DNA of 64,000 nt, taken from the NCBI RefSeq assembly GCF_003945595.2, contig NW_024104620.1:592501-656500 (forward strand), read 5' to 3'. The notes under the pieces are model-generated. The model saw only the letters and a list, made by a program, of their open reading frames with translations, did not search any database and was not told the origin of the DNA. Source of the stretch: Pipra filicauda. Taxonomy: Eukaryota; Chordata; Aves; Passeriformes; Pipridae. The first letter of the stretch is position 1; every line of letters begins with the position of its first letter. Position numbers and translations under genes: made by a program. Below are positions 24,401 to 39,400 of the stretch, one piece after another.

Positions 24401-27400
24401 TTAACAGACCTATTTCTATATAGGTAGCATCAAAAAATAAATAATAAATTTCTCCTGGCTCAGAGGTAAACAAACCTATAGGAAGAAGGTAAATGTTAGT
24501 TCCTCCTTAACATAAGTTTTATTAGTGATGTGGTGTTGTAGGTACAAGGTGGTGGAGCACTTAAAATGCCCAAGTTCTTTTCTTGACTTGGTAGTGGTTT
24601 TACATAACAAGGTTAAAGTATTTAGGGCAGCATTTAGAGAGAGGGAACTCTGTGTGACCTTGGTCTGCTTATTTAATTGTTTGACTTTCCTTTGCTTAAA
24701 AAGAAAATACACTAATGAAAGGTATGTTCTGAAGAAGTCTGTAGTGAGGTTGATTCTGTGTGCTTTGTAGCTAAGGAATGTATGTTCAACATACGTTTAA
24801 GAAGAGTCCTGCTCTTTAGGGAGAGAAAATCGGTGCTGTTTTAAATTATAGTTTCCCTCTTTCAGTAAACCAAGGTTATCTAAAGAACTTGGGAAATGAA
24901 TTCTACAGACTTTATTCTTTTATTGTTTCTGCAGACACAGGAATCTATTCTCTGTGGTGTCTCTCTGCCTTGCTGTAGTTACTGAGTCAGGATCCCTGGT
25001 TTGTGATGGATGAGTTGTACTACTTTGATCATATTTCTAGATTTGAGCTGTTGGAATAACTTCTCCTTTAGAGGGTTCTGGTTAAGGGAGCCAGTGTCAA
25101 AGTGTGTTGCAGAGACTGGAGACAGTCAGTATAATTTTTATTGCTGTTGCTATGTGCAGTTGTGGTTTTATGGTCACTGTGAAGAACTAGACCTGTAACT
25201 TACTACTGTCACTCAATTAGCTCTTCTCAAATAAAAGGAATTTAAATGTGCCTTTTATCTTCTCTGAAGAAGAAATTATGTAATTAAGTGATCCAAATAC
25301 TTTATCTGTTCTAATACCTCACTTGTTTTGTATGTAAGCAGTTTTCCAGATGCATTTAAAATGACAGATCAGATGCTGTAATAGCATTATTATAATGACA
25401 TTACAGTGCATTATTATCCATTCAAATTTCTGTTCAGTGAAGGCTGTCTGGTTTTGATTTATGTATTTGAAGAATATAACATGGGAAGTGTCTGAGGATG
25501 TTGGGAGGCATCTTTAAGTACATGGGATTACAAGGAATCTCCCAGGTAATTTGATTAAGTCCGTAGCTGTAGGAGGCATAATCGTCTTTTCACAAAATTG
25601 TCAACATTTTAAAACTAGCTGTTTTTTCACTCTGCAAGTTGCTCTTCTGGAGTCTTCCTTTCCTACTTGGAGCTGATTTGCTGCCCAAATATTTTTATGG
25701 CACTTCTGTGTCTGTCTGTTCTTGTGTCAACATTGAATCTTTAAGTCTGTCTTTACAACTCTCATCTTTGCCTGTGTGAAGGGAATAGCCTTCCCTCAAC
25801 ATGAATTACGAGAATTTTATCTGTCTTTTTGAATGTCCTGTTGCATGATTACTTCCCAGTTTCTGTTGGAAGCAATTTGTGTGCTAGGGTTGTGTTTTCA
25901 ATGCTCAGTCACCCTGGTTGCTCAACTCTTCTCTGGTCATCTACATGCTACAGTCTTTACTGTGAAATTAAGATGATATGTTGCTTCAAATATTCAACAA
26001 ATTCCACATTGAAAATGTATTGACTTTTCTTCAGATATAGATGCCCTAGTTGGGGGAGAAGTTGGAGGCCTTGAATTTGGGAAGTTACCATTTGGTGCCT
26101 GTGAGGATCCTATTAGGTAAGCAAGAGTTCAGAAAACTGTTTTATAACTTCCTTAATGGAGGGCTTATGGGTACATTATTTAAAATTTTAACTTTGCCCA
26201 CCTACCGCTTAGAATGTCCCTAACAAATATTTAATTATTCCAGTACATCAAGAACCTGGTTTAATAGCAAACGAGACCATTTGCAAAATTGTCTGACGAT
26301 GTTCAGGGCTGAAGCTCTGCTCAAATGAAGTCTTGCACCATAAACTTCTGGAGTACTCTATTTATCTCTGAAATAATTATGTTGAAATATAACTTAACTG
26401 AAGATAAACCTTAAAAATTATGTACCTTTGTTCAGGGGTTGGACTTGCTCTCATCCATGACATTTGTAGAAGACTTAAATTGAGCAGGTCTGCAAACTGA
26501 GTTGTTCCAATGTGTCCCCTTCTGAACGCCCCATCACCCTCAGCAAATCCAGGAGTTGTTTGGATGTATTAGACAGTGTTCAGTGCTGTAGGCAGTTCAG
26601 GGAAGTTGAACACGTTCTGCCAGCACTGAAAGACTGAAATCTTGCTTTGTTTCAGTGAACTCCATTTAGCTACTACCTGGCCCCACCTGGCAGAGGGCAT
26701 AATTGTGGACAATGATGTGTATTCGTAAGTATTTTGTCTGAATTGTAAATATCTAGAAATGTACTTTATTTAACTGCTGCATTTAGTGACATCTAAAACA
26801 CTGTGTGTGGCTTTGTGTGTGAAAAAGAACCCCTTTTGAGGAGTGGTAAGGTCAGCTGATGGAACATCTCATTTGGGAAAACACCTTCTTTTTAAATGCA
26901 TTGCTGTGTGAGAAAATATTATTGTACTGTAATCTCAACAGAACACACACCTCTCTTTTTGAGCATATTCTCGTGTTAGACTTGAAAATTATTTCTTGGA
27001 AAAGATAATAATGGAGTGTGGAGAGCAAAAAGAATTCACTGATTGACATCCCTCTCCCAAAAACTGTCATCCAGGTTTTGTGCTAGAGAGAAATAAACCA
27101 TGTTGGGTTTCTTCCTTCTTTCTTATAATTAATGCAGAAATGAGTTTTCAACGTTAATGCACTTCAAAAGAAGACAATTTAGTTCTAACTGAATTTTTCA
27201 TGTGTCATGTACCTACATGAGAACAGGGACTCTTGCTTGCATTTCAGAGTGTTTGTCATGTTCTCCTGTGTAATGTGGTGCATATTGTGGCTTCCATGGC
27301 CTCACTGACTATGACAATACATTTATTGACAATTTGATACTCATCTCTCACAAACTTATGGTGACAACATGGCCCTTAGTTTGTTTTGGTTTGTTTTTAA

Positions 27401-30400
27401 GGGACCTGGATCCTATGCAAGCCCCGCAATGGTCTGTGAGAGTCAGAAAAGCAGATAACCCTCAGTGTCTACTGGGTAAGACATCAGAATTTCCTGTCTT
27501 CCCTTAGGGCTTTTAAGCTACTGAGTTGTGAAGTCAGGGTTGAATTGATGACTACCTGATGACCTGTGTTTCCTCATTCCCCATATTTTTTTGAGTGGAC
27601 AATATTTGGGGCTTCCTTTTCAAGAACACAAGCTTTGCAAAAACATGAGTTTCTGTTGTAGGTTACTCTGTGTCTGTGTACCATGAACTTCACTGCTGTT
27701 CTTATTTCATCACATTCCAGAGAACAAGAATTTTCTCTGTATGTTCTGTGAAAATTTAGATTTCCTGGAATCTTTCAGTTTTATTAAGTGCCTTCTGCAT
27801 ATATCCATCTGCTTAGCTTGATCAGTCTGTTTGACAGGGAGGATTAATACATCTGAAGAACTGTACTCTCCTGTCTGTCCTTGCCTTTAAGCTTGTGGGG
27901 AAAAAGGCTTCAAAACTTTCAGAGTTTCATCTTCCTTTGGGTGAAGAAGTGGATTCAACTGCAGGCAGAGCTGTGCTCTGGAGAGGTGGCTGATGCCTGC
28001 CTAGGTGTGCATTTTCCTAAGCTTTAATTATGATGTGGTTTAAAGATATTTGTGCTTCAGAACAAATTACCATGTTCTTTCAGATGAAAAGATAAAAATT
28101 ACTGTCCTTTGGGCATAATTTTGAGAGTTGCCTTGTTGTTCAGTGAGATTTTTAACTGAGTAGTAACAGAGACTTTGTTTCTCTGCCAGGTGACTTCCTT
28201 ACCGAATTCTTCAAGCTCTGCCGTCGGAAGGAGTCGACTGATGAGATCCTTGGGAGATCTGCGTTTGAAGAGGAAGGAAAAGGTAAAACTAAAATCCTGT
28301 TGATTTGTGTTACTTGTTTTTAATTGTTTCCTGTTATTTTACCTTCCCTATCCCCTTTTCTTGACTTAAGATTGATTGCTATTTATACTTACAACTCTTA
28401 TGCATTTTCTGTAATACTGGGGATTTTCTGGCCAGTGCTACATGGTGAAATTGCTCAAGAATTCTAGGCAAGCTTAGCTCCCAAAGTCCCAGAGGACAAT
28501 TACCTCTGTTATAGTTGTGTATGTCTCTTTTCACTGGAATACAAAAGCTTAAAATTTGACTATAAATGTACAAGAGTTGGGTTTGAGCACACATCAAACA
28601 CATTTGTCTGTATTATGTCTTTTTGTTTTTTTCCACTTTTTTTTTTCCTTTTTGATGTACTCTGTAGTACATGTTTAACAGCAAGTTTAAAAAACCTTTA
28701 ATCTGTTTGAAAGGCTTTGCCATCATCCTCTCCATTTTAAAGAATTTTTAGGGAAAAAAAACCCAAAATAAAAAAAACCCTCCCTAATTGTCTGAGCAAC
28801 AGGTGAAACTTTATCCCAGCTGTATAGATACTGACATCTTTTTGATGTCTCTGTCCCTTTCTTTTGCTTTTCTTGCTGTATGTAGTGAACATTCCCTTCC
28901 TTCCTGCTGCTTGTCACCTTTGCTTCCCTCCAAATATGGCTTATAATGTATTTTCTTTGGTTATACTTGATCTTAATTTTGAAGGAGCTCACCAGTCAGC
29001 TTAAAAAGGTGTTAGACTGAGTAGGGGGCTTGACATAGTCTCTTTAGCTCTTCTTAACTCAATTTTCTTGCAAGGTTTGCCAAGATGAGCATTTTCAGGC
29101 TGCTGGTAATTATTCACTTCAATTTATCTGCCCTCTCTATAACAATATTGATTCAATTTATTGTAAGAGACATTCTAAAGCTCACCAGCAGCAACTCTGG
29201 AAAAAAATCTTCTGATTTGAGAAGTTTATCTGGGGATTCTAAACCAGAATTATGCTTACACCATGTAAGATCAGGTATATAGTGATTAATACAGGATTTA
29301 TTAAGGCTTATCTAAAGCTTTAGCATAGGCTTGAGCTGCCTTTGTTGCCTACAGTGTATTCATTGGTATCATTTGTGAACAAGGTTTAAACATGGAGTCT
29401 TCAGCAGCCTTTTGTGATGCTCTGATAGTGACTGTCTGCAGACAGCTCAGTCTAGACTTTAGTTGGTAAATTAAATCCAGGGCAGTCTGTGACTCCTTTG
29501 TGACTTGTTCTGCTGTTTATATTTGCTGATAGTGAGTATCAGGATGGAACCTGACAGCATAGAGTGTACCTCTGGTTAACAAGGGGCTAAAATGCAGTAC
29601 AAGATAAAAAGGCTGGGTAAGACAGGTGAACTTGTAAAGAGAGATGGTCAAGTGTGTGTGGGTTTTGTTTTGTTCTAATTGCTTTTATTTTATTTCGTAG
29701 AGGTTGCTGACATTACCCATGCCTTGTCCAAGCTCACAGAGCCAGCACCAGTCCCAATCCATAAACTATCAGTCACAAATATGGTTCACAGTGCAAGGAA
29801 AAAAATCCGCAAGCACAGAGGTGTGGACGAGTCGCCTTTAAACAATGACGTGCTGAACACCATTCTACTGGTAAGTGACTCTTCGTGCATGTGAAATTCA
29901 GGTAGAACATGCACTGATGCATTTGGTTTATAGTCCATAGGAGAGTTAAAGGTGTCTGATATCAGTTCCATTACTTCAGTTGCAATTATCAACTTGAAAC
30001 AGCCCGAGTTGTTACAAGTCTGTGCAATATAAGTGGACTGAAAACAAACTCTCAGCTCTGCCAACAGTTTAGTTGTAGGGATTGCTGGTATGTAGCCAGC
30101 AGTACCTTTAGGGAGAAAGTGGGAAAAGCAGGAAAACCATACTGATGGAAGGTTAATTTTTTTTTTCTTTAAGTTCTTGTTTCCTGATGCTGCTGACAAA
30201 CTTGCAGATGGATTTGAAAGCAGAGCCAACACTTCAGCAGGAAACAATCCTCCTCCAGAGAATGAAGATTATGTAAGTTTTACTGACTGACACTCAGGAG
30301 AGAGAAAGCAGTTTTGAGTGTGTGTGTTCATACAGACTTTGTGGTTGCCCTACATCTTGTAATAGGTAACTTTTGGAAAGAGGAACTTATCTTTGTGGAA

Positions 30401-33400
30401 TCTCTAAGTAAAAGTAGTGATCATTTCTTTTTCCTTGTGATTTCTTTTTCTTCCAAAGACTGTAATTTTTGATATCTTATACTTACAGGCTTAAAATGTG
30501 GTTAGCCACTTGTACTGCTAAAGAGATTACGTAGTTTGGGAAAAAATACCATTGTTCCTGTATTTCTTGCTTTCTTTTGTTTCTTGCCTAGAATCTCTTC
30601 AGTCAGTTTAAATCTGCTCCCTCTGACAGTCTGACCTACAAATTAGCTTTGTGTCTTTGTATGATAAACTTCTACCATGGAGGAGTAAAAGGGGTGGCAC
30701 ATCTTTGGCAAGAGTTTGTGTTGGAAATGCGCTACAGATGGGAGAACAACTACCTCATTCCAGGGTAAGATTTGCTTTTATTGTCATTCCTTTGTTGTAG
30801 AAAATGGTCTTTATTCCAGGAAGAGAGTCCACTGTGAATTTGAAACATACCGGTTTGGGTTTTTTAATTGCAAATCCTATCCTTTATTTTTATTACCCTA
30901 CTTCCTTAGTGCAAGAAAGGGCAGGGAGTAGAAAAGCATCTGTGCCCTCCTTTGAAAACTTCAAGATGTCTGTGGAAGCTCAGCTTAGAGATCCCTCCAC
31001 TGTGTGAATGAGGGTGGGTAAAAAAACTTAAAGGAATGCTTGGCTCCCAGTTCATCTATTAGAGAAACATGAAGGAGCTGATACAGGGAGAAGCACCTTT
31101 GCTTTGTGGTGTAGTTTCAACCACTTTTCTGAGGAAGCTGTTCCAAGTTCCTGCCTTTTCAGGTATTCCAACCCTTCCAGCCTTTGTCTGCTGCAGCAGA
31201 GCTTGTTGCAGACCTAATGAAGGGCTCTGTGAAGATGAGGTATCAATGCAGAGCAATAATATATCCTACTTTTGGGGTTGTGGTTTCTTGGTTTCTTGTG
31301 GTTGGTTTGTTTGGGTTTTTTTGTTAATGGGGTGAACTGGCCATTTATTCACTGATTTGTACTTTGAAATGGTTACACTACCAGATAAAATAGAATTAAA
31401 ATACATAGCAACCACTCCAACTTATTGCAGTTTTAAAGCAAGTCAAAGATGCTTAATTTCTGTTTGTAAACAGTTACCCTTTTAACTTCCAAATGGAAAA
31501 CTGGCCAGGAAATGCAGGGTGTCTCTCTCATACTACTGTGAATGACCTCTGAGCTTCTAAAATGACTTCTAGGAAATAAATATAGTTTAAATTCTGGACT
31601 TGTCTCCTGAGACTACAGAAGAACTGTGTAGTTGAAATGGCGGGGGTGGGTCTGATGTGGGTATTTGCCCCTCTTTTAGATTTCATATGATTTAAGACCA
31701 CATGTGTGAAAGATTCAACTTTATAATTGATAATGGTTACACTTCTACCTTTTGTTAGATTAGCTAATGGCTCTCCAGATCTGAGATGTTGTTTACTGCA
31801 TCAGAAACTCCAGGTAAATATCCCAAATTTAAGAATGATTTTTCTCCTAAGGAAACTGTCAAAATTAAAGCAGTTATTAGCTAAATATATTGTTGTTGTA
31901 GATTTAGTTACGCTTGTGTTTTTGGGTGTGGAATTCATTTGTTGGGAAAAATCTTTGTTATAGCAACAATTTCAATGGAGTTGTTATCTTTTAGAATTGT
32001 AAGATGTTTTCAGGGATTCTCCCAAGTTTTTCTGTATGACTGTTTCTGTAAGAGAAGTAATTACTAAACAATTATTTTTTTTGTTCCTTTAACTTGCTAG
32101 ATGTTAAATTGTTGCATTGAAAGGAAGAAAGCAAGAGATGAGGGGAAAAGGGGGAGCGTGTCTGATCGTTCACCTGGGGCTTCTGGTGATGGTGCAAAAG
32201 GAGCAGAGCACTCTGCAGATAACCCTGATAAGGAAAAGGAATTTGGCAAGTCTTGGGAATCATGGAGTGACAGTGAAGATGAATTTTTTGAATGTCTGAG
32301 TGACACAGAAGACCTCAAAGGAAATGGACAGGAAAATGGAAAGAAAGGAGGAGCAAAAGAAGGCAACAAAGAGCCTGTGAACTTAAAACCAGAAGGTCGT
32401 CTGCATCCACACGGGAAGCTGATGCTGCTGCATCCTGGAGAGCCTCTCTACGTTCCAATAACACAGGTCAGGGAGCAGGAGCTGAGCCAGATGTGCAGCA
32501 CAGCTCTCACACAACAGGGCTCCTACCTGGGATTGTGAAACTGGGTATATTTGCAGGTTACAGCCTTATCTGTTGTTAAAATCCTGAGTGTTTTTTGTTT
32601 TTAAAACGCGATGAGGCCGTTAAGCTGAAATCTCACGTGCTCCTTGTTTTATTTGAGAGTGAGTCTCCTTACCAAATTTCACTCCAAACAAGTTTTTTAA
32701 ATAAGAATTAAGCTGTCTTGCCTACCTTAAATTTGGGGTTTTTTAATTACTAGTTCCTGAGGCATCTTCCATCCCCTCCTTACTTTCTTTCCTGCCACCA
32801 TGGAGATTTCTACCTGACTGAGCAGAATAAGGAGCAATTTTGCTGCTATGTTTTTTTCTTTTCTTCTTTAATTTCCCTGCTCATATCTAAAAGACCAGAG
32901 TCATCAGTTTTGGTGCCGTTCTCTACAGCAGGTTTATCAGCAAACAATTAGAAATGTTCCCTGATATCCTCAGGCTTTCCTGCAGGGTGGCTGGGGACGA
33001 AATAGGGAGCAGTGGTGCCACAGGAAGCAGTTTGCATCCAGCCATGCATGAAGAGTACAGTGTTTTTCTTTCTCTTGAGAGAAATTATTTTTAATTAATG
33101 TTACTTTACTTGGATAAAACATATGAGCAGAGTGTAGTCAGGCAAGCTGTTCTCAGTTAATTATGTGGTGACACTATCAAAGGCAAAAATTCTGTGTTAC
33201 TTTTAGGTCGATTTTAATCCATCTAAACAAAATAGTGTCAGTCAAACACTTGCCAGAGTTCATGTAGGTTTTGGTGTTTTAACAATATATCCTTATACCA
33301 TTCCTTCATTCTGAGGTTATTTCATGTTTAGGTTTTCTTTGTTAGTGTCATATTCACATGCACAGCTTGGCTGAGCAGTTTAAGCAGTAGAAAGTTCTGA

Positions 33401-36400
33401 TTATTTCCCTTGAGTACAAATGAAGCAGAATGGACTTCTGGTGATAGGGAGCTTTTTCCTTCTCCTTCCTTGGGAAGGGCTGAGCTGAGGAGAGGCTGTT
33501 TGTAACCCTGTCTTTTTGCATGTTGCAGGAACCAGCACCCATGACTGAGGATTTGCTGGAGGAGCAGTCTGAGGTGCTGGCAAAGCTGGGAACCTCAGCA
33601 GAAGGTGCTCACCTCCGGGCACGGATGCAGAGTGCCTGTCTGCTCTCAGACATGGAGTCTTTTAAGGTACTGCTGCTTGGAGAATTCTGTGAGACTGCTT
33701 TCCTCTCCTTAATTAAACTGTCCCTCTTGCTTACGTTGAACAATTTTGAAGGGTTTTCTGACAAGTTTCTTTTTTTCTCCACAAAACAGTTTCAAAATAA
33801 TTTCAAGCTGAAAATAAAACCCTACTACTGAAACTCTTGGAACACATCAAAATCTGTGACAATGTAACGTCCCAGAAAATTTGCACAATGTCTGTGAGAA
33901 GGGAAAAAACACAGAAAACATACAGTTGATAAATTTGGAATTAAAGCAGTTGTTCATCGGGTTGGGACTGGACTAGCTGTGGTTTTGGGCAGTTTGTCCC
34001 ATTTCTTGTCTGAGCTCTGCAGAGGGAGCTAAGAGCACATACACTGCTGTCATCAGAGGAGCTGAAAGCTAAAAGGATTAGAGATTTTGTAATGAAATAG
34101 CTATATATGTATTTTAATTATTGCAATGTTCATAATAAAAGCATACAGATGTACTGTAGAGTATGTATAACATATCAACATCAGTTATTAGCAATGAGTC
34201 ATGGCATATTAGGTATATGTAGAAGTTTTATTTCTGTGGTCCAAATGATCTGAAAACTCAAAAATATAGAACCATAATTTGAAGCACAAGTGCACTCTTG
34301 ATTGGTACATTGAATAGTGAACTGAGTTTCCCTTTATGTTCTGAATATGGATGTATTTATTAGTGTTGACGTTGCATCTATGAAAAATGAAGCTATTTTT
34401 GTTTGGGGCAGATTTTTTTTTTAATTTCCTTTGTAAAAGAGGAAGAAAAGGTGAATTTTTTCACTGGAGTGTTAAAAGCTGGAAAGTCAGTGCTGAAAGC
34501 ATATTTATGCAGCCAGTGATTCTTTTAGGCTTGGGCTGTTTTCCTCCAGGTCTTTTATGGTATAAGCTTATACATGAAGGAATTTGTGAAAATTCCTATT
34601 TATTGCATGTGTCAGGTACCAGGTGGAAGTTTAACTGAACAGTGTAATTTTTGAGCTGATGAATGTACATTTTGTGGGTGATAAGAAAGGATTTTTTTGT
34701 TGTTGATGATGTGGGTTTTACCCCTTGCCATTGTCTTGGCTAATGCTTTATTCCCTCACCCTCCCAGGTACAGTTTGGTGCCTGTGGACAGAATTCCCCG
34801 AGTGTTTTCTCCTCTGCTATGGTCTACCCACTAAACCACATCGTGTTTCCTACCCAGGCTATCATTGTTACAGGATTTTCAGGAACGAATTTTCTCTGCT
34901 CTCCTCACTCAGGCAGCGAATCCCGGCTGTTGCCTGGAGGACTTTGTGAGGTGGTACTCCCCTCGGGATTACATTGAGGAGGAGGTGGTGGATGAGAAGG
35001 GGAATAAAATCATCAAGGGCGAGCTGAGCGCCCGGATGAAGATTCCCAGCAACATGTGGGTGGAGGCCTGGGAGACTGCAAAGCCCATCCCAGCACGGAG
35101 GCAGAAGAGACTCTTCGATGACACCAGGGAGGCAGAGAAGGTGAGAGCTCAGTGCTGGTGACATCTGACCTGTAATGCTACAGGTAATGCCCTTCCTCCT
35201 TCCTCCTGCAACATTGAAACACGGACTGGTCCTCGCACTATGCGTACCTAAAGTAATGAGTGTGTGAAACATGACTCCACAGACTGTGTTACTGAGGTGG
35301 TACTTTGAATTATTAGTAAATAAATCAGATTTTTACCTGCACATATGTGTTAGGAACACTTTAGTTTCCTAATACATAATTATTTTAGTTTCATTCTAAC
35401 CTGGGACATTCTAATCCATTGGGACTGGATTGATGTAAAACTGCCTACCAAGTCCTGTCTTACAGAAGTGTTCCATTCTTTCCTCTTTCCTAGCTAACCT
35501 TATCTTTGGGAAGTAGTTTTGATCACTAATATATTAAGTTTTCTAATGTTGTAGGTGCTTCATTACCTTGCAGTTCAGAAACCAGCTGACCTTGCAAGGC
35601 ACCTCCTGCCTTGCATCATCCATGCAGCTGTACTCAAGGTAAAGGATGAAGGTAAATAATGTTTAATAAATTAAGATATTTTGGGGTGAGCAGTGATGCA
35701 ATAATTACAATTTTGGTTCTTTCCTTCTAACAGAAGCACTAGAAGATATCTCTTCAGTCAAGAAGATAATCAAGCAGATAATATCTCATTCCAGCAAAGT
35801 ACTACGGTTCCCCAATCCAGAGGACAAGAAGTTGGAAGTAAGGCTTTTGTACTGGCTGGGGCTGAAAACCTGATAGACTTTTGCACTGTTCATGGGAGTG
35901 CTGAAACCCCATGTTTTTAATTGGCACTTTTATCCAACTCTTGCAGGAGATCATCGCTCAGATTATGAGTGTGGAAGCGATCATTGCCAGGGCAAGGTCT
36001 CTGAAAGCAAAATTTGGTGTAGAGAAGTGTGAAAATGAGGAGGAGAAAGAAGATCTACAAAGGTGACTGATGATGTTCTTCTGTTTTTCCTCTGATGCCC
36101 TTTTTTTGTACTTTCAAAATTTAGGACAGATGGATACAGAAATACTAAGGAATCATATTTAGGTGTCCCTGTCCTGAGACTGTGGATGTTGTGTAGATAC
36201 CCTAAATGCTCCTCTGAATGAGCAGCTCTTTGAAAACATGTGATACAGGTTATTTTACTGGAGTTTGGTTCTATCTTGATAGTACTGGGGATTTCATCTA
36301 CTTTTTGTGTATGTAAAAGGTGTATTTGATGAATTCTGTCACAACAGAGGTAAAAGTAGGACTAGAAATTTAGTATTTTCTGTAAATATTATGGAATGAA

Positions 36401-39400
36401 ATACTCCCCTCCAAAGTTATATTTTCTTGTTCTTGTCTCCTTACTGATGTGAAACCAGTCACTGAGGAGCTGTGAATAGGAAGTGACAAGGCAGTTTCCT
36501 AGCATCACTGCCTGCTGGCAGATTATTTACTTAGCATTCAAGATGACTAATAAGTCATGTTGAAAAAATCCACATTAGCTTGTTGCTGCTGTGCTGGGAG
36601 GAAGAGATGATGTTTTTGTAGGATGCGTTGGGGGTTCAGGGGTGTGATGTGTGACCAAAGCATTATCTTTGTGCTCAAAAATATCCATCCCATGGTGTGT
36701 GGCCAACACCATGAAGGCTTTTTGTGTTGAATTAACACCTCTGCATCAGGAGCCTGAGTTCCATTCTTAGATAACTGAGAGGAGATTTTTTCCTCAGACT
36801 TTCAGAATGGAGAACTGAGAGTAGCTGCCAGATCTCACCCTGTGCAAATGATGCTCAGTGGAGGCCTCCTGCCAGGAAACAGCTCTGGGGTTTGGATTAG
36901 CAAACCGGATACAGCCACGGATTAAACATTCCCTTTTCCTTTGCAATGATTTGTTCCACCAGATTTGTAAACTGTCTCCTGGAGCAGCCAGAGGTGTCAG
37001 TTGTGGGTGCAGGAAGAGGACCTGCTGGCAGCATCATTCACAAGCTGTTTGTGAATGCTCAGAGGGTAAGAGGGAGCTCTGGGTTGCTTTGCAGACACTT
37101 GTGATTTAAGCAGAACGAAGCAATGACTTATCATATGATGCCAGTGTATTTTGTCTGCATACGTGCATGTGTTGTCATAAATATGCTTGAGGTGTTTTTT
37201 GTGATGTTCAACATGATTTTGGCAATAACAGAACCTTGCAAGACAAAGGAAGAGTCAGTGATCTGGGATGTTAAACAGTTGAAGCCAGCTGGGTAGACAG
37301 AGGTGTCATTAATGGCTGATGTACTTCAAATGGTAACCAGTAATGCTGTTATGGCACAGATTTCTGTCTCAGCAAGAACAATCAAGTGTTGATTGTTTCA
37401 CATAGGAATGTAGAGAAACAGGTCAAAATATTAAATATTTTAGAAGGAGTAACTTTTTAGAATGGGGATACTTGGGATATACTTGGAATACTCAAGACTT
37501 CTTCTGTGGAAAGTGGCATGCTGAGGAAGTGTCAGCTCTTTTTCAGTAGGACTCTACATTTAGTTACTTATTGCCAGTGTTGCATCTGTTTTCTGGAACC
37601 CCTTCTCTTGCTGATATTGATGCAAATATTGCCTTTTTATCTGAAGCAGTGTTTGTAATAATAAGCCTTAAAGTATTGATTTCCAAACCTCATGGACTGC
37701 AGTCACCCTTCAGTTTCTGTCAGAATTACACCTGCTCATAGCATCAAGTTTTCTAACTAAAATTTAACTACAGTGGTAATAGCAGGGTAGCACAGTATTG
37801 CAGACATCTTAGAGCCTGAAATTCCATTTGGGAATAATTGCTGGGAAAACATTGTGATTGGGTGTTAAACACTTCTAAGGTATGGATGATTTTGTAATAA
37901 ACTGTATTTTGCAACACAGCATAAAAAGGACCATTCTGAAAACAGACTGTGGTTAGTGTGAGGGATGAAAATCAGAGCATTTATTTTATCCTTCCAGTCT
38001 CTAGGGAAGATCTAGTTTGAAATCTCAACGTGCCAACCAGCCTGACTTACAACCCCTCCTGTAAAGCCCAAGGCTGTGCCCTGTCAGTGCCTGCACACAT
38101 GTGCACTTGCCTCTAACACCGAGGCAGGGTTTTCAAAGCTGAGTAGGTTTCGAGGTTAGTGTTTGATAAAGATAGGTGCACATTTCTAGGGCTTTGTTTC
38201 TTTTGAAACACCAGTAACTAAAGTAGGGTTACAGATACTTCCCCCAGTAGCTGGTCACTGTTAATTAGGATGTCTTAGGGCAACAGGAGCCCCCTTTGTG
38301 TTTGATCTCCCATGAGTTATTTGGGTAGAGAGCTGTTTGGTAAATAGAAGTTGAATGAATTCCTTGTTCATTACCTTTTGATCCTGGATTCCTCTCTGAG
38401 TTTTGTTTAATGTGTATGTTCTCAAATTTTCTCAGGAAAATTCTGATAGCCAGTGCATGCTCTTGGAAGTAGAATGCATGATGTCTCTTAAACCTACAGT
38501 CTCCTAACCTCTTGTAAGTCATCTCTGACTTGCCTTTGTTTCTGTCTTTCATCACTGGTTCTTTTCTCATCCCTTTCCAAGCTGACTGAATCTTCTGATG
38601 AGGTAACCAACTTTGTCCCTCCTTTCCCACTCATCTTCCCAAGCTGCATAGAGTTGAACCTTCTGGTAGAGATAGTACAGCAGCTAGATTTAGTTTGTAC
38701 TGTTGTTCACATATTAAGCACAAAAATAACTTTGTGTTTCCAGAATGGTTTTTCTGCATTCACAGACTTTATTTCTAGAGCATCATAACAGGTAGTGAAA
38801 AGAGAGTGAAATCTTCAATAATAAAAACCCAACCCAAACCAAAACACCCCCCCAAAAACAACAACAAAAAACCCCGAACCCCCCCTCCCAAAAAACCGCA
38901 AAACAACCAAAACCCCTCCCAAAACAAACAAACAAAAAACCCAAACAAAAAAAGTGTTTATTCAAGTGAATACTGATGTTTTCTGATGCTGAAATATGTG
39001 GCCATTCTTTATATTCTCTGATGCCATCACTATTTGTTTGTTGAGCAGACAGATGTTTTGGGGGGATTGACAGTCCCTGGATTTTGCATTCTTGATACCA
39101 GGATTTACTGTAACTATGGAATATTTTGGACAGTGATATCTGGGGAAGAACTGAGGTAATTCCATAAAGTGTAGCACAGGGAGCATCCTCTGGTTTGCTA
39201 GAGCTGTTTTTGTGGGAACAAGTGGTGCTTGTCCATGGTGAATTCTGTGGCACAAACTGCAGAGGCAAGTGGTGCCAGGCTCCCCCAGCTCCTGGGAGTG
39301 AGTGTGGGGAGCAGAGTGGCGGATCAGAGGGACCGTGAGGGTCATCCAGAGGGTTCTGCCACACCTCAGTGACAGTGCCAAGCTGGAGCTGTGCCTGCTG

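Noticed and set aside
32467..32538. Extension of RAB3GAP1 exon 17 to a stop at 32538
   Set aside because: Intron read-through past donor CAG|GTCAGG; exon 18 continues the conserved protein.
38783..39364. 193-residue minus-strand open frame
   Set aside because: Its C-terminal half is the translated G/T-rich low-complexity tract, it lies within a RAB3GAP1 intron, and it has no recognisable domain.
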